Assembly: GCF_014041935.1 (NCBI RefSeq)
Contig: NZ_CP059491.1
Span: 2,294,001-2,358,000, forward strand
Source: Gordonia jinghuaiqii
GTDB lineage: Bacteria; Actinomycetota; Actinomycetes; Mycobacteriales; Mycobacteriaceae
Direction of reading: 5' to 3'
Length of the DNA stretch: 64,000 nucleotides
Positions 27,261 through 35,846 of the stretch are shown here, one piece after another. Position numbers and translations under genes: made by a program. The notes below the pieces were generated by a model that saw only the letters and a program-made list of their open reading frames with translations, did no database searches and had not been told where the DNA came from. How positions within the stretch are numbered: position 1 is the stretch's first letter; each line of letters opens with the position of its first letter.

Positions 27261-28805
27261 ATGTCGAGATCGGGAACCGTGAACACTGGAACCGTGAACC
27301 CTGGAGAAGGTGGCACAGCGCAGTTCCGTCCGGTGTTCGGTCTGCCGATCCTGGTGCTGTCCGGTATGCAGCTGCTCATGGTGCTCGACGGCACCGTGGC
27401 CGCGCTGGCGCTCCCGCGTATCCGTGACGCGCTGACGCTGTCGGAGTCGAGCGCCAACTGGGTGATCAGCAGTTACGTCCTGGCCTTCGGCGGGCTCATG
27501 CTGCTCGGCGGTCGTCTCGGTGACACCTTCGGTCGCAAACGCATGTTCATCGTCGGCGTGGTGGCCTTCACCCTTACCTCGCTGCTGTGCGGGCTGGCGT
27601 GGAACGAGGCGAGTCTGCTCGCCGGTCGTGCCCTGCAGGGTGCATCGGCGGCGATCGCGGCGCCCACCGCGATGGCCCTGGTCGCGACGACCTTCGCGCC
27701 GGGCAAGCCCCGGAGCCAGGCGTTCGCGATCTACGCGGCGATGACCGGTGTCGGATCGGTCGCGGGACTGATCCTCGGCGGTGTGCTCACCGAGGTGTCG
27801 TGGCGCCTGGTGTTCCTGATCAACGTGCCGCTCGGTCTGGCCGTCGTCGCGGGCGCGGTGGTCGCGCTGCGCGAATCCCAGGGGCAGCGGTTGCCACTCG
27901 ACGTGCCCGGCGCGGTCCTCGGCACGCTGGGCTGCACGCTGCTGGTACTCGCCGTCAACGAGGGCCCCAACGGGTGGGGTTCCCCGGTTGTCGTGGGCGC
28001 CTTCGTCCTCGGTGCGGCCGCACTCGTCGCCTTCGTCGTGGTCGAGCGCCGGGCCCGCAACCCGATCCTGCCGTTCTCGCTCTTCGACAACACCTCGCGC
28101 GTCGCCGCGCTGCTCGCGATCCTGTTCGCCAGCATGATCATGATGTGCATGGCCGTGTTCATCTCGCTGTACCTGCAGGGCATCCTGCAGTACTCGCCGA
28201 TCCAGAGCGGTCTTGCCGTGGTGCCGTTCGCCTTCGGCCTCGGCATCGCCGCGGCCATCGCCTCGAAGCTGGCCCTGATGGTCCAGCCGCGCTGGCTGGT
28301 GCTCGTCGGCGGCGCGGTGATCCTCGTCGGCTGTCTCTACGCATCGTCGATCGCCACCGGCTCGCCGAGCTACTTCCCGAGCATCTTCATCCCGGTGATC
28401 GTGATCGGCTTCGGCGTCGGCCTGGCCGTGATCCCGCTGACGCTGTCGGTGGTGGCAGGGGTCGGTACCAACGAGATCGGGCCGCTGACAGCACTGGCCC
28501 AGGTCGCGCAGAACCTCGGCGGTGCGATCGGCCTTGTCGTCGTCGGCGCGATGGTGACCTCGCGCGCGCTGTCGCAGGGGGGCACCACCGCGCCCGTCGA
28601 GGAGATGAACGCGACGCAGCTCGCCGCACAGGCCGACGGTTACGGACTCGCCTTCGCCGCGTGTGCGGGGATCGCCGTCCTCGCGGCGATCGTCGTGCTG
28701 TTCATGCGCTTCACGCCCGAGCAGGTCGCCGAGGGGCAGGCGGCCCAGGAGGCCGCCGACGCCGGCGTCGGTCCCAACCCGTCTGATCCCCAGCAGTCCG
28801 GCTAG
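27261..28805 (+). CDS. efpA: MFS drug efflux transporter EfpA (DHA2 / QacA family)
   Basis: A 514-residue major facilitator with about 14 membrane helices, the DHA2 arrangement. Visible motifs include LDGTVAALALPRIRDAL in helix 1, motif A GGRLGDTFGRKRMF after helix 2 and motif C-like GVGSVAGLILGG. Position next to cysG and its length match EfpA (Rv2846c), an essential efflux protein and lipid transporter in mycobacteria. The ATG at 27261 is chosen; a TTG at 27222 is unlikely because it lies across the operator. The N-terminus has a 15-base tandem repeat (27273-27302) encoding GTVNT and GTVNP. Confidence 0.92.
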   Translation: MSRSGTVNTGTVNPGEGGTAQFRPVFGLPILVLSGMQLLMVLDGTVAALALPRIRDALTLSESSANWVISSYVLAFGGLMLLGGRLGDTFGRKRMFIVGVVAFTLTSLLCGLAWNEASLLAGRALQGASAAIAAPTAMALVATTFAPGKPRSQAFAIYAAMTGVGSVAGLILGGVLTEVSWRLVFLINVPLGLAVVAGAVVALRESQGQRLPLDVPGAVLGTLGCTLLVLAVNEGPNGWGSPVVVGAFVLGAAALVAFVVVERRARNPILPFSLFDNTSRVAALLAILFASMIMMCMAVFISLYLQGILQYSPIQSGLAVVPFAFGLGIAAAIASKLALMVQPRWLVLVGGAVILVGCLYASSIATGSPSYFPSIFIPVIVIGFGVGLAVIPLTLSVVAGVGTNEIGPLTALAQVAQNLGGAIGLVVVGAMVTSRALSQGGTTAPVEEMNATQLAAQADGYGLAFAACAGIAVLAAIVVLFMRFTPEQVAEGQAAQEAADAGVGPNPSDPQQSG

Positions 28806-28824
28806 CAACTCGACGCCGGCGGGA

Positions 28825-31536
28825 TCAGCATGCGGACGTGACCGCCTCCGACAACTCGGCGCGGGAGCGGATGCCCAGTTTCCGATAGACCTTGCGCAGG
28901 TGGTATTCGACGGTCTTCGGGCTGAGGAACAGCGCCGCCGCGGCCTCCCGGGTGGTGCGCCCGTCGGCGAGAAGCAAACCCACCTGCAATTCCTGTGGCG
29001 TGAGTGCGGCGACACCGCCGAGCGGGCGGTGTTCCACCCGTTCCCCGGTGAGGTCGAGTTCGGTGGCGGCCCGGTCGGCCCACGGCTCGGCACCGAGTCC
29101 GGAGAAGGTGCGCAACGCCTCGCGCAGGTGGCGGCGGGCCTCGACGCGGCGCGCATCGCGGCGCAACCGTTCGCCGAAGGCCAGCTCTGTGCGGGCGGTC
29201 TCGAACACGTCCGGGGTGTCGGCGTGCAGGTCGAGCGCCTGACCGAACGGTTCGTCGAAGTCGGGGGTGACCAGCCCGACAGCTCGCCTCGCCCGCGCCC
29301 GCGACCACGGCTGGCCCTTCCGGTCGGCCGCGAGCAGATGATCGTGCGCCAGCCGCGTCGCCTCCGCCGGACGCCCCAGCCGCAGCAGCGTGTCGACCAG
29401 ATCGGGGTGTGGCGAGAGATCGGGATCGTCCACGCCCCTCTCGGTGAGGAGCTCGTCGACGGCCCGGAGCCGCCGGAGCGTCTCCTGCACATCGGTCCCG
29501 GCCAGGGCGAGGTCGCCGAGTGCGAGCAGTGCCCACATCTGCGCGGCGCGGATCTCCCGGTCGTGGCCCAGTGCCAGGGCCTGCTGTGCATGGGTCCGGC
29601 AGTCGTCGTCCTGGCCGGTGCGTGCCTGCAACCAGGCCAGGCCGGCCAGACCCATGGCCAGTTCCGTGGTCTGCCCGGTGTCGCGGGCCAGCCGGATCGC
29701 CTCGGTGTAGTCCGCCGCGGCCCGGTGCCACGCATCGGAGGTGGCGCCGTCGCGCGCCACCTGGAAGAGCAGCCCGGGCAGGACGCCCACGCCCGCCCGC
29801 CCGCGCGCATCTTCGATGCGGGCGCGCAATCCGCGCCCGGTGCCGGTGTCGCGGAGGAACAGCGGCGCATAGAGCAACCACGAGGTGTCGTACTCGTCGC
29901 CATGCAACTCCGGGTTGTCGGCGAGGAGCGGGACGACTGCGCGCAGCTCGGCGATGCCGCCGGTGCCCGCGAGGACCTTGGCCACTCCCAGAGCGAGCGT
30001 GCCCATCGCGCGGGCACGGGCGGTCGTGGCGCCGGCCAGCGCCTCGCTCAACGGTCCGACGAGCCTGCGGGTCACCGTGCCGTCGGCGAGGAAGAAGTTC
30101 GCATGCATCGCCTCGGCCAGCAGTCGGGCACGCGTGTCGGGTGAATCGCCGGCGAGTGCGGCCCGCTCCAGCAGGGTGATGCCCTCACGCAACGAACCGC
30201 TGCGCGCCGCGATCACGGCGCGCAGCTCGAGCGCCTGCACCTCGGTGCCGGATCGCGGCGCGGCGGTCAGCTCGTCCAGCAGCGCCAGCGCGCGGGGACC
30301 GTGCCCGGCCGACCAGGCGGCCGAGGCCGCGGCCAGCAGGCGCCCGTTCGCCGACTCGGCGGTGGGACTGAGCCGGGCGGCCCGTTCGTAGGCCGCCGAG
30401 GCCACGGACCACGCGGAACGATCCGCGGCACGCTCGCCCGCGGAGTGCAGGAGCGCCGCGGCCTCGGCGTCCGGAGCCCACAGCGCCTCGGCGAGGTGCC
30501 AGGCACGACGATCGACGTCCTCGGCAGGTAGCGCCGCGGCAACCGCGGCGTGTACCGAACGACGCCGGTCCGGTGCGGCGTCGCGGTAGATCGCCGATCG
30601 CACCAGCGGGTGCCGGAAGGTGATCTCACCACCGGTGACCTCGACGAGCCCGGCGTCGGCGGCCAGCGCGAGCCGGCCCGGGTCCAGGTCCGACGCCGCA
30701 CAGACCACGCCGGTCAGCCGGAGATCGCCGTTGCAGATGACCGCGACCAGGAGCACCGCGCGGGTGGTGTCGTCGAGCGGCCGCAACCGCCGGGAGAACG
30801 CATCGACGAGTGAGGCGGACAGGGTCGCAGGCACCGCCGAGGCCCGCGGCGGGAGCGCATCGGGGTTCACCGCGAGTTCGGCCACCGCCAGCGGGTTCCC
30901 GCCGGTGAGCTCGAACACGCGCGTCACCCACTCCTCGTTCACCGGCGCTCCGGTGAGGGAGTCCACGAGCGCGCGCACCCCGGCCCGGTCGATCCCGGAC
31001 AGGCGCACTTCGTCGACTCCGGCCAGTACCTCGCCGACCTCGTCCTCGCGACCGGCGAGCACGACGGCTATCGGATCGGCGCTGAGCCTGCGGGCCGCGA
31101 ACAGCAACGCGTCCACCGACGGGCCGTCGATCCACTGGAGGTCGTCGACGAGCACCGCGACGGGCCCGTCGTCGGCGTAGCGGGACAGCAGGCTCAGGGT
31201 TGCCGCGCCGATCGCGAAGCGGTCCCCGGCCTCACCCTCCTCGAGTGCCAGCGCCATCGCCAGCGCCCGGGCCTGGGGTGCGGCGATCCCGTCCATCAGG
31301 TGCAGGGCGGGCCTCAGGAGACCGAGGAGGCCGGCGAAGGGAACCTCGCGTTCGGGTTCGGTGCCGACGGCGCGCAACACCCGGAACCCGTCGAGTCGGG
31401 TCAGGGTCCAGCGCAGCAGCGCGGTCTTCCCGACACCCGGCTCACCGGTCAGCGCGAGGACGCCGCTGGTGCCGATCCGGGCCGCGGACACGACCCGGTC
31501 GATGGCCAGCTGTTCGCGTGCCCGTCCGAGAACCAC
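28825..31536 (-). CDS. Large ATP-binding LuxR-family transcriptional regulator (LAL/MalT-like)
   Basis: A 903-residue regulator. The N-terminal AAA/STAND ATPase has Walker A GEPGVGKT (31-38) and Walker B VAVLVDDLQWIDGPS. A long TPR-like helical middle (about 380-820) is followed by a C-terminal LuxR helix-turn-helix reading LTPQELQVGLLLADGRTTRE and ALFLSPKTVEYHLRKVYRKL. Such LAL regulators respond to unknown ligands and often control secondary metabolism. It diverges by 133 bases from a methyltransferase gene, which with the following fusion gene is its likely target. Its own mRNA is probably leaderless. The stop faces that of efpA across 19 bases. Confidence 0.9.
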   Translation of the reverse strand: MVLGRAREQLAIDRVVSAARIGTSGVLALTGEPGVGKTALLRWTLTRLDGFRVLRAVGTEPEREVPFAGLLGLLRPALHLMDGIAAPQARALAMALALEEGEAGDRFAIGAATLSLLSRYADDGPVAVLVDDLQWIDGPSVDALLFAARRLSADPIAVVLAGREDEVGEVLAGVDEVRLSGIDRAGVRALVDSLTGAPVNEEWVTRVFELTGGNPLAVAELAVNPDALPPRASAVPATLSASLVDAFSRRLRPLDDTTRAVLLVAVICNGDLRLTGVVCAASDLDPGRLALAADAGLVEVTGGEITFRHPLVRSAIYRDAAPDRRRSVHAAVAAALPAEDVDRRAWHLAEALWAPDAEAAALLHSAGERAADRSAWSVASAAYERAARLSPTAESANGRLLAAASAAWSAGHGPRALALLDELTAAPRSGTEVQALELRAVIAARSGSLREGITLLERAALAGDSPDTRARLLAEAMHANFFLADGTVTRRLVGPLSEALAGATTARARAMGTLALGVAKVLAGTGGIAELRAVVPLLADNPELHGDEYDTSWLLYAPLFLRDTGTGRGLRARIEDARGRAGVGVLPGLLFQVARDGATSDAWHRAAADYTEAIRLARDTGQTTELAMGLAGLAWLQARTGQDDDCRTHAQQALALGHDREIRAAQMWALLALGDLALAGTDVQETLRRLRAVDELLTERGVDDPDLSPHPDLVDTLLRLGRPAEATRLAHDHLLAADRKGQPWSRARARRAVGLVTPDFDEPFGQALDLHADTPDVFETARTELAFGERLRRDARRVEARRHLREALRTFSGLGAEPWADRAATELDLTGERVEHRPLGGVAALTPQELQVGLLLADGRTTREAAAALFLSPKTVEYHLRKVYRKLGIRSRAELSEAVTSAC

Positions 31537-31542
31537 CCACCG

Positions 31543-31548
31543 AGTCTA
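31543..31548 (-). promoter_or_regulatory. Candidate -10 element (TAGACT) for the LAL regulator
   Basis: On the minus strand TAGACT ends six bases before the GTG start at 31536, predicting a transcript that begins at the start codon. The rest of the 133-base divergent region contains a TAGGTT at about 31606-31611 that could serve the methyltransferase gene. Confidence 0.4.
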
Positions 31549-31669
31549 GGTCCGCGGACCCGAGACCAGGGGGGTCACCGGACGCGGCGGAGGACACGGA
31601 AATCCTAGGTTCGAACTGTCCAGAGGAGCCCCTCGACCGAGGGGTCCGCGAAGACCAGAGGAGACGATC

Positions 31670-32758
31670 ATGACCACCACGCACGAGGCGACAGAGGCGG
31701 CCGCCATCGATCCGGACAGACTGATGCAGTTCGTGTTCCGGGCGGTGGACGAGGTGGGCGCCACCCTGAACGCGGCACTGGTGGTGCTGGGCGACAAGCT
31801 CGGCTACTACCGCGATCTGGCGGCGCACGGCGCCACCACACCGGCCGCCCTCGCCGAACGCACCGGCACCGCCGAGCCCTACGCCCGCGAATGGCTCAAC
31901 GCCCAGGCGGCCGGCGGCTTCGTGACCTACGACCCCGGGAACGGTACGTACACGCTGCCGCCCGAGCACGCCGTCGCGCTCACCGACGAGAACAGCCCGG
32001 CGTTCCTGCCCGGCTTCTTCCAGATCGCGCTGGGCACCGTCCATGACACCGCGCATGTGATCGAGGCGGCCCGCAGCGGAGCCGGCTACGGCTGGCACGA
32101 GCACGACTCCGATGTCCACATCGGGTGCGAGCGGTTCTTCCGTCCGAGCTATCACGCTCACCTGATCTCCGAGTGGCTGCCGGCGCTCGACGGCGTGGTC
32201 GACCGGCTCACCGAGGGCACCACCGTCGCCGATGTCGGATGCGGCCACGGCGCGTCGACAATCCTGATGGCACAGTCGTTTCCGGCGTCGACCTTCGTCG
32301 GCTCGGATTATCATCCGGAGTCGGTGGCCATCGCCCGGGAGCGTGCCGCGGCGGCCGGGGTCGCCGACCGGGTCAGCTTCGAGGTGGCCCCGGCGGACGG
32401 CTTCTCCGGCACCGGTCACGGCCTGGTGACGATGTTCGACTGCCTGCACGACATGGGCGATCCGGTCGGCGCGGCCGAACACGTACGCCGCGCGCTGGAT
32501 CCCGACGGAACCTGGATGGTCGTCGAACCGATCGCCGGTGACCACGTGGAGGACAACCTGCACGCCGTCGGCCGCGCCTACTACGGATTCTCGACGCTGC
32601 TGTGCACACCCGCGTCGCTGTCCCAGGATGTAGGGCTCGCGCTCGGTACGCAGGCCGGACCGTCGAAGATCCGGGCGGTGACCACCTCCGCGGGGTTCAC
32701 GCGCTTCGACCGGGTGGCGCAGACACCCTTCCACCAGGTCTTCGAGGTCAGATCCTGA
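31670..32758 (+). CDS. Class I SAM-dependent methyltransferase with N-terminal winged helix
   Basis: A 362-residue methyltransferase. The N-terminal 100 residues resemble a winged-helix dimerisation domain with GATTPAALAERTGTAEPYARE, common in small-molecule O- or N-methyltransferases of the S25-like group. The SAM-binding motif I is VADVGCGHGAS (about 186-196), followed by VGSDYHPESVAIARERA and the post-I Asp. A clear GAGGAG ribosome binding site precedes the ATG. It lies 77 bases before a hydrolase-glycosyltransferase fusion and is probably co-transcribed with it. The substrate is unknown; the neighbours suggest a small glycosylated metabolite. Confidence 0.85.
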   Translation: MTTTHEATEAAAIDPDRLMQFVFRAVDEVGATLNAALVVLGDKLGYYRDLAAHGATTPAALAERTGTAEPYAREWLNAQAAGGFVTYDPGNGTYTLPPEHAVALTDENSPAFLPGFFQIALGTVHDTAHVIEAARSGAGYGWHEHDSDVHIGCERFFRPSYHAHLISEWLPALDGVVDRLTEGTTVADVGCGHGASTILMAQSFPASTFVGSDYHPESVAIARERAAAAGVADRVSFEVAPADGFSGTGHGLVTMFDCLHDMGDPVGAAEHVRRALDPDGTWMVVEPIAGDHVEDNLHAVGRAYYGFSTLLCTPASLSQDVGLALGTQAGPSKIRAVTTSAGFTRFDRVAQTPFHQVFEVRS

Positions 32759-32835
32759 GCCGCGAAACCGTGACGTCGCGCTCTCGCCGGAGGACACTGG
32801 GAGCAGGCGAACCCCAGGGAGGAGACCGGGGACCC

Positions 32836-35067
32836 ATGTCAGCTCAGACCATCCACCCGATCCGTGCGCAGGCGCAGCCGTCCGGGGTGGCGCGGCACCG
32901 CCCGCGTCCTCCGGATCGGTCGGGTTCGGTGCTGCGCGAAGGGGTTTCGCTGGCCTTCGATGTCTACGAGGCCGTCTGTGAGGCGGGCGTTCACGAGGCG
33001 GGCGCGCCGACGATCGTGCTGCTGCCGACGTGGTCGATCGTCGACTCCCGGATCTGGAAGCTGCAGGTGCCCTACCTCGCCCGCCACCACCGGGTGGTGA
33101 CCTTCGACGGCCGCGGCAGCGGCCGGTCCGGTCGGCCGGTCGGGGCGGCGGCGTACACCGACGAAAACTACGCGGCCGACGCGGTCGCGGTGCTGGACGC
33201 CACCGGCACCGACGAGGCTGTGCTGGTGGGCTTTTCGTGCGGGGTGGCCTGGTCGGTACACGTGGCGGCCGGCCACCCCGATCGGGTCACCGGACTGGTC
33301 GCGATCGCACCGTCGTGCGGACTGTCGGTACCCAGCCCCGAGCGGGACGCGTTCGCCTTCGACAAGCGTCTGGACTCGGCGCGCGGGTGGGCGAAATACA
33401 ACGAGCACCACTGGCGCAGCGCCGGCGGATACGAGGACTTCGTCGAGTTCTTCGCCGAGCGGATGTATCACGAACCGCACTCCACCAAGCAGAAGGAGGA
33501 CTTCATCGGCTGGGCGGGCGACATCGCCGCCGGCACCCTCGCCGACGCCACCGCCGGACGCCTCGGGCTGCACGGTGCCGTGGCGACCCCACTCGAACCG
33601 CTCTGTGAACGCCTACGGTGCCCGGTCCTGGTGATCCACGGGAGCGAGGATCGTGTGCGCCCGGTCGGGATTGCAGGCCGGCTGGCCGAACTGACCGGTG
33701 GTGCGCTGACGGTGCTCGACGGTGTCGGTCACGGTGTGCCGGGCCGTGAGCCGGTACGGGTCAACCATCTGATCCACGAGTTCGCCGAACGGGTTGCGCC
33801 GCAGTCACCTTCGCCGGGCACCAGCAGCTGGACGCGATCGCGCAGCCGGCGGCGCCGCGCCCTGTACCTGTCGTCTCCGATCGGGCTCGGTCACGCCCGC
33901 CGGGACCTGGCGGTCGCCGCCGAACTGCGCGAGCGTCACCCCGATCTGCAGGTCGACTGGCTGGCCCAGGACCCGGTGACCCGGATGCTCGCCGACGCCG
34001 GCGAAACGGTGCACCCGGCCTCGCGGTATCTGGCCAGCGAGTCACGCCACGTCGAGGACGAATGCGCCGACCACGACCTCAACGCGTTCGCCGCGATCCG
34101 GCGGATGGACGAGACACTGGTTGCCAACTTCATGATCTTCGACGAGGTCACCGGCCGCACACCGTACGACCTGGTCGTCGCGGACGAGGCGTGGGACGTC
34201 GACCACCTGCTGCACGAGAATCCCGAACTCAAACGCTTCGCACTGGCCTGGTTGACCGACTTCGTCGGCTGGTTGCCGATGCCGGACGGCGGGGACGCGG
34301 AGGCGGCGCTCACCGCCGACCACAACGCCGAGATGATCGAGCAACGAGCCCGGTACCGGCGGGTGCGCGACCGTTCGGTATTCGTGGGCAACCCCGACGA
34401 CGTCGTCGACGAGAGCTTCGGCGACGGGCTGCCCCGTATCCGCGACTGGACCGCGCAGAACTTCGACTTCGCCGGTTACGTCTCGGGATTCACCCGGCCC
34501 GACGAGGAGGACTCGGCACGGCTGCGCGCCGGTTTGGGTCTGCGCGCCGAGGAGAAGCTGTGCCTGGTCACCGTCGGCGGCTCCGGCGTGGGGACGGCGC
34601 TGCTGTGTCGCGTGCTCGACGCCGTGCCCCGTGCCCGGCGACTCGTCGGCGACCTGCACTTCCTCGTCGTGTGTGGCCCCCGGATCGATCCGGCCGCGCT
34701 CGCCCGGCATCCCGGTGTCGAGGCGGGCGGGGTGACGGTGCGCGGGTTCCTGCCCGACCTGTACCGCCACCTCGCCGCCTGCGACCTCGCCGTCGTGCAG
34801 GGCGGGCTCACCACCTGCATGGAGCTCACGGTGAACCGGCGGCCGTTCATCTATGTGCCGCTGCGCAACCATTTCGAGCAGAACATCCACGTCCGGCACC
34901 GGCTGGAGCGTTACGGCGCCGGGCACTGCATGTCCTACGAAGACGCCTGCGACCCCGACCTGCTGGCCGGGGCGATCGCCGCGACCTTGCGAGACGAGGT
35001 GCACTACCGCCCGGTGGAGACCGACGGCGCGGCCCGGGCCGCCGACCTGATCGCCGGACTGCTCTGA
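32836..35067 (+). CDS. Alpha/beta hydrolase - GT-B glycosyltransferase fusion protein
   Basis: A 743-residue two-domain protein. Residues about 30-325 form an alpha/beta hydrolase with nucleophile elbow GFSCG (Ser134) and LVIHGSEDRVRP before the probable catalytic His in GVGHGVP. After a short basic linker the C-terminal 410 residues resemble a MurG/UGT-type GT-B glycosyltransferase: N-terminal LYLSSPIGLGHARRD and C-terminal donor region RGFLPDLYRHLAACDLAVVQ, GGLTTCMELTVNRRPFIYVP, NHFEQNIHV. The frame is continuous, with no sign of a merged pair through sequencing error. The ATG at 32836 is preceded by GGGAGGAG. Substrate and product are unknown; paired sugar attachment and ester cleavage is one possibility. 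Confidence 0.85.
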   Translation: MSAQTIHPIRAQAQPSGVARHRPRPPDRSGSVLREGVSLAFDVYEAVCEAGVHEAGAPTIVLLPTWSIVDSRIWKLQVPYLARHHRVVTFDGRGSGRSGRPVGAAAYTDENYAADAVAVLDATGTDEAVLVGFSCGVAWSVHVAAGHPDRVTGLVAIAPSCGLSVPSPERDAFAFDKRLDSARGWAKYNEHHWRSAGGYEDFVEFFAERMYHEPHSTKQKEDFIGWAGDIAAGTLADATAGRLGLHGAVATPLEPLCERLRCPVLVIHGSEDRVRPVGIAGRLAELTGGALTVLDGVGHGVPGREPVRVNHLIHEFAERVAPQSPSPGTSSWTRSRSRRRRALYLSSPIGLGHARRDLAVAAELRERHPDLQVDWLAQDPVTRMLADAGETVHPASRYLASESRHVEDECADHDLNAFAAIRRMDETLVANFMIFDEVTGRTPYDLVVADEAWDVDHLLHENPELKRFALAWLTDFVGWLPMPDGGDAEAALTADHNAEMIEQRARYRRVRDRSVFVGNPDDVVDESFGDGLPRIRDWTAQNFDFAGYVSGFTRPDEEDSARLRAGLGLRAEEKLCLVTVGGSGVGTALLCRVLDAVPRARRLVGDLHFLVVCGPRIDPAALARHPGVEAGGVTVRGFLPDLYRHLAACDLAVVQGGLTTCMELTVNRRPFIYVPLRNHFEQNIHVRHRLERYGAGHCMSYEDACDPDLLAGAIAATLRDEVHYRPVETDGAARAADLIAGLL

Positions 35068-35077
35068 CGCGCCGGCA

Positions 35078-35818
35078 CTAGTCGGTGAGCACGACGATCT
35101 GATCGGGGGAGGAGATCTCGACCCGCTGACCGGCGTCGGACAGCACCGCGGCGAGTCCCTCGACATCGCGCACGTTGCGCCGGGTGCGGACCAGTTCGCG
35201 CGCCACCAGACCCTTGTAGTGCTTGTTGAAATGGCTCACGACCTTGCGCGACCCGTCGGGTTGGGAGGTCATGACCGTGGCGGTGACCGCGCCGCGCACC
35301 GGACCGAGCTGGTGGTAGACACCCGACCGCAGATCCACGACGAAGTCGTCCACCGCGTCGAGCGCCGGGGACAGCTCGGGCTTCCAGATCGACGCCAGGG
35401 TCGGCATGCCGGGAAGCTTCGAACCGCCCGAAAGGCGGTATGCGGGAATGGGATCGGCGGCACGGACGACGCCGAAGAGGGCGGAGCCGATCGCGAGTCG
35501 CTCGGCGGCCTTGGTCTTGCCCGCCCTGGTCAGCGAGGCATGGTCGAGGGCGTCGTAGAGGACGCCGGTGTAGCGCTCGATCGCCGGCCGGGTGGGCGAG
35601 AGCCACAGGTCGGCGTTGCGGTCGACCTCGGCGAGCTGCGTGGCGCCCAGGCCGAGCGCGGTGCGGCTCGCGTCGAGGTCGGCGGCCAGGGCGACGAGCG
35701 CCTCGCCGAGACGCTTGCGCACCGGGTTCAGCTCCGGGAAGGACAGGGTGTCGAGATCGAGAGGCGCCCCGCGCCCACCGTCGGATTTGGTCTCGGAGGG
35801 AGGCAGGATGACGAGCAC
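35078..35818 (-). CDS. yaaA: Peroxide stress protein YaaA family
   Basis: A 246-residue member of the YaaA/DUF328 family, which in E. coli lowers free iron during hydrogen peroxide stress and has a DNA-binding fold. Family features are the N-terminal LPPSETKSDGG, the central RYTGVLYDAL and the C-terminal SHFNKHYKGLVARELV. The GTG at 35818 is chosen since the conserved LVILPPSETKS begins the family; a longer frame to 35923 overlaps proS. It diverges from proS by 28 bases, so their promoters must overlap. The stop is ten bases from the fusion gene's stop. Confidence 0.88.
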   Translation of the reverse strand: MLVILPPSETKSDGGRGAPLDLDTLSFPELNPVRKRLGEALVALAADLDASRTALGLGATQLAEVDRNADLWLSPTRPAIERYTGVLYDALDHASLTRAGKTKAAERLAIGSALFGVVRAADPIPAYRLSGGSKLPGMPTLASIWKPELSPALDAVDDFVVDLRSGVYHQLGPVRGAVTATVMTSQPDGSRKVVSHFNKHYKGLVARELVRTRRNVRDVEGLAAVLSDAGQRVEISSPDQIVVLTD

Positions 35819-35832
35819 CGCAACACCATAAC

Positions 35833-35838
35833 TAAGCT
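35833..35838 (+). promoter_or_regulatory. Candidate -10 element (TAAGCT) for proS
   Basis: TAAGCT ends eight bases before the proS GTG. On the opposite strand the same stretch reads TTAGTTAT and could supply the yaaA -10, giving overlapping divergent promoters within 28 bases. Confidence 0.35.
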
Positions 35839-35846
35839 GGTTTGTC

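Noticed and set aside
27018..30017. 999-codon minus-strand frame spanning efpA and the LAL regulator
   Set aside because: It overlaps the LAL regulator in another frame and efpA in antisense; no recognisable domain.
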